Below, one piece after another: positions 8,015-14,868 of a DNA stretch of 29,504 bases. The stretch comes from Gemmatimonadota bacterium. Its GTDB lineage: Bacteria > Latescibacterota > UBA2968. The notes under the pieces are model-generated. The model was not told the origin of the DNA and made no database searches. It saw only the letters and a list, made by a program, of their open reading frames with translations. The stretch lies in NCBI GenBank assembly GCA_002714465.1, contig PAXL01000034.1:1-29504 (forward strand), written 5' to 3'. The position numbers and the translations under genes are program-made. Every line of letters begins with the position of its first letter. Position 1 is the first letter of the stretch.

Positions 8015-8794
8015 TTAAATGCCGGCGCCGCCGTCAACAGTGATCATCGATCCCGTGATCATCGAAGCTTCGTCGGTGGCTGCGAACAGGAACGTTTTCG
8101 CGATGTCCTCAGGCTCACACAACCGCCCTAGAGGTGTCGAAGCCTTGCGCCGCTCATAATTCTTGGGGTTGTCGATACTCGTCTCCCAGCTGTTCGGGCT
8201 GTGCTCGGAGTCATTGCGAATGAAATTGGTGTCGACGTGACCCGGCGAAATCAGAACACACCGGATATTGTCCTTCGCGTAGGATGCCGCGGCACTTCGC
8301 GTCAGCGCGACGAGACCAATTTTACTAACACCGTAAGCAGGGCTTGTACGGCCCTGTCGGATCGAGGCGAGTGACCCGACGTGGAGGATCACACCACGAC
8401 CCGCGCGTCTCATCGCGGGCACGACGGATTTAATTCCAACAAAGCAGGCCGTCAGATTGACGTCGATCACGTGCCGCCACATCTCTTCGGTCTGCTCGTC
8501 GAAGCTCACACGGTACTGGCTGCCCGAAAGGTTGATCATCAAATCCAGATGTCCAAAGGCTTCCTCTGTCGCGGCCACGGCGCCTTCCCATTGTGCTGTT
8601 TCGCAGACATCCAAGTGTGTTGCTATTGCGCTCCCCCCGCCTTCCACGATCTGGGCAGCCACAGCTTCCGAACGCTCCAAATTGACGTCAGCCACACATA
8701 CGGATGCGCCTTCCTGCGCGTAAAGTCTTGCTGTTGCGCTACCCATCGATCCTGCACCGCCCACGATCAGAGCCGTGCGTCCCCCAAGCCTCAT
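8015..8794 (-). CDS. Short-chain dehydrogenase/reductase (SDR)
   Basis: This is a 259-residue classical SDR. The Rossmann glycine motif is GGAGSMG (12-18), the NxxG-type motif is NLSG (88-91), and the catalytic set is Asn113, Ser141, Tyr154 and Lys158 (YGVSK). Asp36 ('ADVNLE') after beta-2 favours NAD over NADP. The protein ends with the usual ITVDGGAGI. Typical substrates are sugars, sugar acids or cyclic alcohols. It is the first gene of the minus-strand cluster and has a strong site (AGGAGG, 7 nt before ATG), so the cluster promoter should lie in the 8795-9191 intergenic region. With the FAH-family and sugar-isomerase-like genes it fits a non-phosphorylative deoxy-sugar or uronate route, which is inference only. 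Confidence 0.92.
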   Translation of the reverse strand: MRLGGRTALIVGGAGSMGSATARLYAQEGASVCVADVNLERSEAVAAQIVEGGGSAIATHLDVCETAQWEGAVAATEEAFGHLDLMINLSGSQYRVSFDEQTEEMWRHVIDVNLTACFVGIKSVVPAMRRAGRGVILHVGSLASIRQGRTSPAYGVSKIGLVALTRSAAASYAKDNIRCVLISPGHVDTNFIRNDSEHSPNSWETSIDNPKNYERRKASTPLGRLCEPEDIAKTFLFAATDEASMITGSMITVDGGAGI

Positions 8795-9191
8795 CGTTGT
8801 CCCTCCTGATTCGACATCGATATATTCTGGCTGCCCCCGGAAATTATGCGCATCGTCCGACTACCACTGGAAATGTTGCAGTCGATCGTCGCTCGCAGCC
8901 CCTCTACATTTACCAACCCCTAACGATTGAGGGGCGTACGTATTGACGTGATCGGTCCTGTCGGAGCTTCTCACACGCGGTCACAATCGATCATTTCAAA
9001 CTTCATATAAAACCGGTTGTCATACAGGCTATCATGCGGGAGTTTGTCGTTAAACGCGACTGTCCTTTTGAGCGTATAAAACCAAAAAGCAACCACCAGT
9101 ATTAAGAGAGGACCGCGAAACCCGTCGGTGTATACCAATAAGGATCGCAGCATAGCTGAACCACCTGTCACCACGCCACACGGAACCTGAT
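8795..9191. promoter_or_regulatory. Divergent intergenic region between SDR cluster and ankyrin gene
   Basis: This stretch of 397 bases separates two divergent genes and must hold the promoters for both. It contains the strong Shine-Dalgarno of the SDR gene at its left end and AT-rich patches such as TATATCG on the minus strand near 8817. I could not match a well-spaced -35/-10 pair. A minus-strand open frame at 8971-9174 ends with residues that faintly recall the C-terminus of beta-propeller glycosidases, but this is too weak to call a gene. Confidence 0.4.
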
Positions 9192-10016
9192 ATGGACCTG
9201 AATATTTTTTTCAGTAGCATCCGGAACGGCAAACTCAGCGATGTTCGTGACCAACTGGCCAAGAGCCCTTTTCTCGCGAATATCCGAAACCCTGACAAGG
9301 ACGCTTGGGACGAGTCAACACCACTCCACACAGCCGCAAAAGCGGGGCATCTAGACATGATCAAGCTACTCGTGGACAACGACGCCGACGTCTACACGAG
9401 CCCGATGGCAAGTTATCCACCTGTTGTGATTGCCGCGTGGAACGAGCAGCAAGAAATCGTCGATTACTTTCTGAACGAAATCCCGGACAAGGCCTCAGGC
9501 ACGAACGGCCTGGGCATTACCATCACGCTTGCGGCGCGACAAGGGTGGACCCACCTCGTGCGGAAACACATCACATACGATCCACTGGCCGTGCACCAGC
9601 GTGGATGGATCGGCGACACCTCTATGCATTGGCCCTCACACAATGGGCATATCGAGATCATCGAGATGCTCTTGGATGCGGGAGCAGACATCGAGGCGGA
9701 CGAGATCAATTGGGTCGGCGGAAAGCCGCTCCATTGGGCTAGTGAACACGAACCAGAAAGCGTGAAGGTTCTGCTATCTAGGGGAGCCAATGTCGACTCG
9801 CTCAACCTCAAGGAAGGATCGGACTATTTCGGATACACACCGCTCATGATGAATGCGTCGCAGAAAAATGATTGCGCCGAGTCCACGGAACTTCTGCTGG
9901 AAGCGGGCGCGGATGCAGGCAAAAGGAATCCGGCGGGAAGAACAGCACTTGAAATTGCCGAGGGGAAAAAGCTTAGCCGGATTCCTGCGGTCTTGAAGTC
10001 AGCAAGCTCATCTTAA
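9192..10016 (+). CDS. Ankyrin repeat protein
   Basis: This 274-residue protein is built from ankyrin repeats: 'STPLHTAAKAGHLDMIKLLV', 'TSMHWPSHNGHIEIIEMLLD', 'KPLHWASEHEPESVKVLLS', 'YTPLMMNASQKNDCAESTEL' and 'RTALEIAEGK', plus a degenerate repeat at ~75-125. The repeats span most of the chain (~40-270), with a short N-terminal cap (MDLNIFFSSIRNGKLSDVRD) that looks like a first half-repeat. No signal peptide, transmembrane segment or enzyme domain is seen. Ankyrin repeats bind other proteins, and in sponge symbionts such proteins have been discussed as host-interaction factors, but lack of a secretion signal leaves the role open. It stands alone on the plus strand, divergent from the SDR cluster, with a 313-nt gap after it. 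The Shine-Dalgarno site is weak. Confidence 0.9.
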   Translation: MDLNIFFSSIRNGKLSDVRDQLAKSPFLANIRNPDKDAWDESTPLHTAAKAGHLDMIKLLVDNDADVYTSPMASYPPVVIAAWNEQQEIVDYFLNEIPDKASGTNGLGITITLAARQGWTHLVRKHITYDPLAVHQRGWIGDTSMHWPSHNGHIEIIEMLLDAGADIEADEINWVGGKPLHWASEHEPESVKVLLSRGANVDSLNLKEGSDYFGYTPLMMNASQKNDCAESTELLLEAGADAGKRNPAGRTALEIAEGKKLSRIPAVLKSASSS

Positions 10017-10329
10017 CCTTTTCGCCAAACTCTTGGTAATACGATGTCCTCGATCACTTTCCCTTATCGAGCGAGAGGGCAAAGAAGCTTGGAGAAAAAG
10101 CAAAGAGGGGGACAAAGTCTAAATGCAGGGGGGCAAAGCTCTAGAGATCAATTTGACGTCAGAATTCGCTTCTCTGTACTCACAACATCGCATTCCCCTT
10201 TTCAGCTCTTCTAGATTGCACACCTACTTCCAAAATTCTTCTATTTGATTTACCTTGCAGTGGGATCGCCATTATATCTAAACCCTACTAAGAAAAATCC
10301 ATACCCAAATCATACAGAAGGAGGCATAG
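10017..10329. other. Intergenic region with two similar G-rich repeats
   Basis: No gene is seen in these 313 bases. Around 10098-10145 two related units occur in tandem, roughly AGAGGGGGACAAAGTCTA and AGGGGGGCAAAGCTCTA, about 30 nt apart. The right half is AT-rich and probably contains the promoter of the following reductase gene, though I found no well-spaced hexamers. The strong AGGAGG site lies at 10319-10324. Confidence 0.45.
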
Positions 10330-11466
10330 ATGGCCGACTCGCCAAGTCCTTGGGCGAGAGTTGAAGAAGGCGCGCGCATCCAAGAAGGTGCACCCGCAAT
10401 CCAGAGACCGAGCAAAGAGCAAATCGTCGGGTTCCCCGATGAAGCGGCGACGCTGATCGACGAATCCTGGTCCTCTCAGAAAGCCCTTATCGAGTCGAAT
10501 GAATACGACGCATCCTGGCTCAACGGTCAGCACCTCGTTATCGTCGGCGGCACGGGACGTGGACTCGGCGGCGCGGTATCGATCTGCGCGCTCCACAACC
10601 TCGACCGGCTCGGGAGCTTGACCGTCATCGGACGTGACATCAAACGTTCGATGGAGTTCGAGTTCGGAACAGCGCTGCAAGCGAGAGCATCAGAATACGC
10701 AGACAAGTTCCATTGGCTGAACAACGGTATATCCGTCGAAGGTAACGAATTCGACAGTATCGTCGAAATTCTCAAGGCAAAGTGCGCCAAGGACATCATC
10801 TACGTGAACGGGGTCGCGGCCGCAAGTTCTGGATTGATGCCGGGGCTACCTCCTGTGTATGTGAAGGACATAGACGAGGACGGCACGTACTACTGGCAGT
10901 TGACTGAGCTTCCCGAACGTAGCATTGAAGCGACACGCAATTTCATGGGTACGCTGACGATCCAGTTCCCAGACGCGCTCGAAGCTGCAGGTATAAGCGT
11001 CGAGGTGTCAGCTTATGCTGATTGGCGAGGGAGTCTCGATCGCGGAAGCCGGGATCCGGCCTCACCCACATACGGTCGGTGGGGATCCTACTCGACGAGT
11101 CTGTATCTGCCGAAAGACTTGATCCAAGACGCTACACGGAAGGCCTATGCGGAAGGGCGCAAATGGATCGATATCTTCTTCCCAACGATGCGGACTAGAG
11201 CGCTCCCGTTCATCCCGGGCGGGATGGTCATGGCCGATGTCTACGACAACGTGCTCGGACGGGCGGGTGTGGACCGTGTGGACATCCCCGAACTTGGTGT
11301 CGGAATGGTGCATCAGATCGGTCAGCGGCTGAACGACAAGGACGACAATCCATTCCCAAGGCTAGATGCGTATGAGGCCCCGTTCGATGAGTGGATTTAC
11401 GAGGTGCTGCTGCTGATCAACGATGACGAGAGCAGCAAGTTCTTCAGGAAAAACTGGGTGGGTTAA
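10330..11466 (+). CDS. Putative NAD(P)-dependent reductase, FabV (trans-2-enoyl reductase)-like
   Basis: This 378-residue protein has a single recognisable nucleotide-binding motif, GGTGRGLGG (73-81), after the strand 'QHLVIV', and a likely cofactor-specificity segment 'LTVIGRD' (98-104). Total length, the far-in position of the Rossmann motif, the 'DIIYVNGVAAASSG' strand, and a Tyr-rich segment with Y-x7-K (YSTSLYLPK) resemble the FabV/TER enoyl reductase family, which uses Y-x8-K. Similarity is only by eye, so a distinct SDR-like family is possible. FabV enzymes reduce the enoyl group in fatty-acid synthesis; here neither neighbour is a fatty-acid gene. The start at 10330 is supported by AGGAGG with a 5-nt spacer. 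The gene converges on pdxJ with only a 38-nt gap. Confidence 0.5.
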   Translation: MADSPSPWARVEEGARIQEGAPAIQRPSKEQIVGFPDEAATLIDESWSSQKALIESNEYDASWLNGQHLVIVGGTGRGLGGAVSICALHNLDRLGSLTVIGRDIKRSMEFEFGTALQARASEYADKFHWLNNGISVEGNEFDSIVEILKAKCAKDIIYVNGVAAASSGLMPGLPPVYVKDIDEDGTYYWQLTELPERSIEATRNFMGTLTIQFPDALEAAGISVEVSAYADWRGSLDRGSRDPASPTYGRWGSYSTSLYLPKDLIQDATRKAYAEGRKWIDIFFPTMRTRALPFIPGGMVMADVYDNVLGRAGVDRVDIPELGVGMVHQIGQRLNDKDDNPFPRLDAYEAPFDEWIYEVLLLINDDESSKFFRKNWVG

Positions 11467-11504
11467 CGAAAGACAGAAAGGTACACTTAAAAGCCCCGGG
11501 ACTT

Positions 11505-12239
11505 CTAGTATCCTAAGACCTCTAAGTACGCATCTACTGTCTTCTCCAGACCCATGAAGATCGCATCACCGATCAGGGCATGTCCAATCGACACTTCCAG
11601 TATGCCAGGAATCGTCACGAACTCTCCTAGGTTCTCCAGGTTCAGATCGTGCCCTGCGTTCACTCCAATGTCGCTGTCCTGGGCCGTCTTTGCGCCATCA
11701 GCGAACTCCCGAAAAACGGCTGCCACGTTCTGCTCTCTGTGGGCGGTAGCATAGGGCTCGGTATACAGCTCAATTCGATCCGCGCCGATCTCGGCAGCCA
11801 CCTGAATTTGGGCCGGAACGGAATCCATAAATAAGGAGACACGGATCCCCAGATCCTTCAGATCCCCGATGATCGGCTTGAGGCGCTCGACCGTCTCGGG
11901 GTCGTTCAGGTCCCATCCGTGGTCTGATGTGAACGCATTCGGATCGTCCGGCACAAGAGTCGCCTGATCGGGCTTCGTCTCCTTCACAATCTGGAGCCAC
12001 TTCGGATGCGGGTTCCCCTCGATGTTGTACTCGATCCCGTCACGCCCTCCGATGAGGTCGGCGAGGGCGTATGTGTCCGCGTAGGTAATGTGTCGCTCAT
12101 CGGGGCGCGGATGCACGGTGATCCCGTGACAACCCGAGTCCATACAGACTTCTGCAGCCTGTGTCACGCTCGGGATACCGATTGTTCGGCTATTCCGCAG
12201 TAAGGCGACTTTGTTGACGTTTATGCTGAGTTTGGTCAT
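11505..12239 (-). CDS. pdxJ: Pyridoxine 5'-phosphate synthase PdxJ
   Basis: This is a 244-residue TIM-barrel enzyme that condenses 1-deoxy-xylulose 5-phosphate with 3-amino-2-oxopropyl phosphate to make pyridoxine 5'-phosphate in the DXP-dependent vitamin B6 pathway. The hallmark sequences are all present: N-terminal 'LSINVNKVALLRN', 'GITVHPRPDERHI' with catalytic His43, 'EYNIEGNP' with Glu74, and 'GVNAGHDLN' with His197, followed by the 'EVSIGHALIGDAIF' phosphate-binding end. Length equals the usual ~240 residues and no residue appears missing. The gene lies 188 nt downstream of pdxH in the same direction, giving a small B6 module. Pyridoxine phosphate from PdxJ is the substrate PdxH oxidises, so the pairing makes sense. 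Confidence 0.97.
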   Translation of the reverse strand: MTKLSINVNKVALLRNSRTIGIPSVTQAAEVCMDSGCHGITVHPRPDERHITYADTYALADLIGGRDGIEYNIEGNPHPKWLQIVKETKPDQATLVPDDPNAFTSDHGWDLNDPETVERLKPIIGDLKDLGIRVSLFMDSVPAQIQVAAEIGADRIELYTEPYATAHREQNVAAVFREFADGAKTAQDSDIGVNAGHDLNLENLGEFVTIPGILEVSIGHALIGDAIFMGLEKTVDAYLEVLGY

Positions 12240-12427
12240 TTCTGTTCCTGAATAGCCATCAGTTTACGCCGGCCCAACGACACCCCGTCCTAGTAGATGT
12301 TTAGACGCGGTTGATCCTCTCGCGCTTAGCAGGAGAGGGGTGATTCGAATGGCGAGCTATGCGGGCCAGAGGATAACAACACTAGGGGTTGCTTTTTACC
12401 TGCTTCCCCCTGCTCACACGCAGTTTT
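12240..12427. other. Spacer between pdxH and pdxJ
   Basis: No gene is seen. A weak inverted pair CCTCTC/GAGAGG near 12316-12338 could form a small hairpin, but no T-run follows on either strand, so I do not call a terminator. Confidence 0.3.
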
Positions 12428-13051
12428 CTAGGGCTGCAGCCTTGTGATCGACCATCCCCGCCCAACAGGGTTGTACTGAAAACGATCGTGCAGGCGACTC
12501 GGACGGCTTAGCCAGAATTCGAAGCGGCTGGGCTTCACACGATACCCACCCCACGAATCTGGCAATGGGATGTCGGAGCCCTCAGGGAACTGCTTCCCCA
12601 GTTCGGTCACCCGATCGCCCATCTCCTCCCACGTATCGACCTCGGCACTCTGCGTCGACACGATAGCCGCGAGACGGCTGCCGTGGGGTCGTGTGTCCCA
12701 GTAATCTTTCGACTCATCCTTGCCCATACGCCCCGCCTTACCTTCAATCCTAATCTGCCGATACAACGATTTCCAGTGGAAGGAGAGCGAGACATGCGGG
12801 TTCCCATCCATATCAGCGGCCTTCGGGCTGTCGTAGCTCGTGAAGAACTCCACACCTCGCGAGTCGAATCCTCGCATTAATACGATCCTTACGGTCGGGA
12901 TGCTGCCTGCCGATACCGTCGCCAGAGACATCGCCTCAGGCAACATGTCGTCTGACGCTTTGGCCATTTCATACCATTTCCGCAGCTCCAGGATCGGATC
13001 CTCTTCCAACTCGGCGGGATTGATCGATCCCTCTTGAAAGTCGATCGTCAT
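12428..13051 (-). CDS. pdxH: Pyridoxamine/pyridoxine 5'-phosphate oxidase PdxH
   Basis: This 207-residue FMN enzyme makes pyridoxal 5'-phosphate from pyridoxine or pyridoxamine 5'-phosphate. It shows the family order: N-terminal 'DPILELRKWYEMA', 'AMSLATVS..PTVRIVLMRG' (FMN-binding RIVLxK/R region), 'VEFFTSYDSPKA', 'PHVSLSFHWKSLYRQIRIEG', then 'YWDTRPHGSRLAA' and the C-terminal dimer segment 'FEFWLSRPSRLHDR' and 'GWSITRLQP'. Length is near the E. coli protein (218). The substrate-binding R-x-H motif is visible as RLHDR. The start at 13051 gives MTIDFQEGSINP; an earlier start is not open in a sensible way. It is followed by pdxJ on the same strand. Confidence 0.97.
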   Translation of the reverse strand: MTIDFQEGSINPAELEEDPILELRKWYEMAKASDDMLPEAMSLATVSAGSIPTVRIVLMRGFDSRGVEFFTSYDSPKAADMDGNPHVSLSFHWKSLYRQIRIEGKAGRMGKDESKDYWDTRPHGSRLAAIVSTQSAEVDTWEEMGDRVTELGKQFPEGSDIPLPDSWGGYRVKPSRFEFWLSRPSRLHDRFQYNPVGRGWSITRLQP

Positions 13052-13453
13052 TCTTGTTCCTCTTCAGTTGGTGTTCAGCGGTCCTGATTACGAATGTGAA
13101 TATACCACACGAGCATCAATAGCGGTGCCCAAGCAGAATCATTGTGCGATCCGGTCCGCGTCGGTGTGCTGAGAGCTATCCTATTCCAAACTGCTGCCAT
13201 AGTGCGGCGCGTTATCCTTGGTTCCGCTCTACCCGGGGCGGCGCGTCTGCTCACGCTCCGGCTTGCCCCGGGCTATTTACTCCACGCCCCTTCGGGGGGG
13301 CTCCCACATCTCATCCTTCTTTGTGTCTTAGAACCGGAGTATGCTACAAGCGTAGCCTGGGAGTAGTTCATATCCTTGAATCCCAACTTGTGGTCACCGC
13401 AGACCGGCCCTAATATCAATCGCATTCAGAGACAACAAAAGAGAGGGCAGAGT
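13052..13453. other. Intergenic region holding a structured repeat-like element
   Basis: These 402 bases separate the divergent pdxH and Ldh_2 genes. Small open frames at 13142-13413 have no credible start site and follow the GC-rich hairpin element, so I treat them as chance. The only distinct structure is the two-hairpin element at 13231-13300, listed separately. Promoters for both flanking genes are expected here but not identified. Confidence 0.5.
13231..13300. repeat. Two-hairpin GC-rich intergenic element, copy 1
   Basis: CCCGGGGC (13232-13239) pairs perfectly with GCCCCGGG (13265-13272), followed 12 nt later by a second short hairpin, CCCC-TTC-GGGG (13287-13297). The same order of a long CCCGGGG-armed hairpin and a compact C4/G4 hairpin, with a similar spacer, occurs at 28960-29013. 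Similar GC-rich elements are scattered in intergenic DNA of some environmental bacteria as far as I recall; function is unknown. Confidence 0.5.
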
Positions 13454-14455
13454 ATGGAGCGCATACCGTTCGAGACTGTCCAGGCTGAGTTCAGACGTGT
13501 CTTGGAGTCGGTTGGATTCACAGTAGAAAAGGCTGATCGATGTGCGTGTCTTTTCGCAGAGAACACGCTGGACGGTGTATACTCGCACGGTCTGAATCGG
13601 TTTCCGGGGTTTGTCAGAGGTGTGCAGGCCGGCAAGGTCACGACGGATGTCGAGCCGGAGTGCACGCACAGTCTTGGAGTTATCGAGCAGTGGGACGGCA
13701 AGACAGGTATCGGGTTGCTGAACGCCGAAATTGCGATGGGTCGTGCTATCTCGATCGCACACGAGCACGGGATGGGGTGTGTGGGCCTAAGGAACACGAA
13801 CCACTGGATGAGGGCTGGGGCCTACGGCCTGCAAGCAGCCGATGCCGGCTGTATCGGGATCTGCTGGACGAACACAACGGTCCTTATGCCGCCCTGGGGC
13901 TCGGACATAAAGAAAATCGGTAACAATCCGCTGACACTTTGCGTCCCATACCGAGGGAAACACGTTCTGCTCGACATGGCAATGAGTCAGTACTCGAACG
14001 GGAAGCTCGAAGTGCTCGCGCGACGCGGTGAAAACTTGCCGTTGCCTGGCGGATACGACACCGACGCTAACCTGACCACCGACCCGAAGGCCATCCTCGA
14101 TTCGAAGCGAGCGCTTCCGATTGGATACTGGAAGGGATCCGGGTTGGCCCTCGTACTCGACCTAATCGCGACCCTCGTCACGAGCGGTGATTCGACGTCT
14201 GTGATCGGTTCCCGATCCGACGAGACCAACGTTTCGCAGGTCTTCATCGCAATCGACGTCGGATCGCTTGCCGGATCTCAGATCGTGGAAGAGACCGTCG
14301 ACCGCATCGTAAAGGACTTCCAAGACGTTCCGCCTTTGGATGGTGTGAACGAGATTCGCTACCCGGGTCAGGGCATGCTCGCCATCAGAGAGGACAACCT
14401 GATGAACGGCATCCCAGTCGACCCCGATCTATGGACCGAAGTCTTAAACATGTAG
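13454..14455 (+). CDS. Ldh_2-family dehydrogenase, 2,3-diketo-L-gulonate reductase-like
   Basis: This 333-residue NAD(P)-dependent oxidoreductase belongs to the malate/L-lactate dehydrogenase family 2 (PF02615), a non-Rossmann fold. It is closest by eye to YiaK/DlgD: the opening 'ERIPFETVQAEFRRVLESVG', 'ENTLDGVYSHGLNRFPGFV' with catalytic His45 (His44 in YiaK), 'GLRNTNHWMRAGAYG', 'GICWTNTTVLMPPWG' and 'GNNPLTLCVP'. Length matches YiaK (332). YiaK reduces 2,3-diketo-L-gulonate in ascorbate/L-gulonate use; related enzymes reduce other 2-oxo acids, so the substrate is tentative. I chose ATG at 13454 (MERIPF) because family proteins start there; a GAGAGG lies ~8 nt upstream and the longer frame from 13376 is not family sequence. 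It fits the sugar-acid theme of the window. Confidence 0.88.
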   Translation: MERIPFETVQAEFRRVLESVGFTVEKADRCACLFAENTLDGVYSHGLNRFPGFVRGVQAGKVTTDVEPECTHSLGVIEQWDGKTGIGLLNAEIAMGRAISIAHEHGMGCVGLRNTNHWMRAGAYGLQAADAGCIGICWTNTTVLMPPWGSDIKKIGNNPLTLCVPYRGKHVLLDMAMSQYSNGKLEVLARRGENLPLPGGYDTDANLTTDPKAILDSKRALPIGYWKGSGLALVLDLIATLVTSGDSTSVIGSRSDETNVSQVFIAIDVGSLAGSQIVEETVDRIVKDFQDVPPLDGVNEIRYPGQGMLAIREDNLMNGIPVDPDLWTEVLNM

Positions 14456-14868
14456 TCTTTTACATTCTGCACTTAAAACTCATCACTCGTAACTCGGTTT
14501 CTAGATGTTCTGAAACTACCACACATTTACTCTCCGCCACCTCGCACCTAACCGTGCGTATACGGTCATCAACGTGTCTCGCCACACGGGGTCGGGAGAT
14601 CCCTTTTAGACACGGGTGGTGGTCTCTAGGAGCCAAGCAACTAGAGGGAATACGGGCTGAACACGCACAATACGGTCCTCATTGATAGTCTTGCCCAGAA
14701 ACCGAAGACGGTGACGCCACTCACGTTCGACTATCGGACCCGCGGCAGTACGTATGTCAGTTCGACCCGCATCCGTCAGCCGGCCTCAATTTCACTGATA
14801 TGAGGCCCGGCGGAACACCCGGACGAAGTTTCCACAGCGAATCCACAGACCCGGAGCAATCAAAACCT
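14456..14868. other. Intergenic region with a gene remnant
   Basis: No intact gene is visible in these 413 bases. The right part (14645-14803) holds a heparinase-like fragment listed separately; the left part (14456-14640) reads into stops in all sensible frames, and I see no structure in it. Confidence 0.45.
14645..14803 (+). pseudogene. Possible remnant of a heparinase II/III-like lyase
   Basis: An open stretch of 52 codons, bounded by TAG at 14642 and TGA at 14801, has no start codon. It reads 'GLNTHNTVLIDSLAQ' near its beginning. A (S/T)HNTVxxDG/S core followed by Q is a hallmark of the C-terminal beta-sandwich of heparinase II/III family polysaccharide lyases. The following residues (TPLTFDYRTRG) are not diagnostic. 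If correct, this is a decayed lyase gene whose body is lost, sitting directly before another toroid-type protein. The match rests on one short motif, so it is tentative. Confidence 0.35.

Noticed and set aside
8971..9174. Minus-strand 67-codon frame in the divergent intergenic region
   Set aside because: Only a faint likeness of its last residues to glycosidase ends; no start signal or length to support a gene.
13142..13413. Two small plus-strand open frames before the Ldh_2 gene
   Set aside because: They follow the GC-rich hairpin element, lack ribosome sites and show no protein-like composition.
14431..14685. 84-codon plus-strand frame overlapping the end of the Ldh_2 gene
   Set aside because: It starts inside the Ldh_2 gene, has no Shine-Dalgarno, and its sequence is unlike any family; the heparinase-like reading is in another frame.
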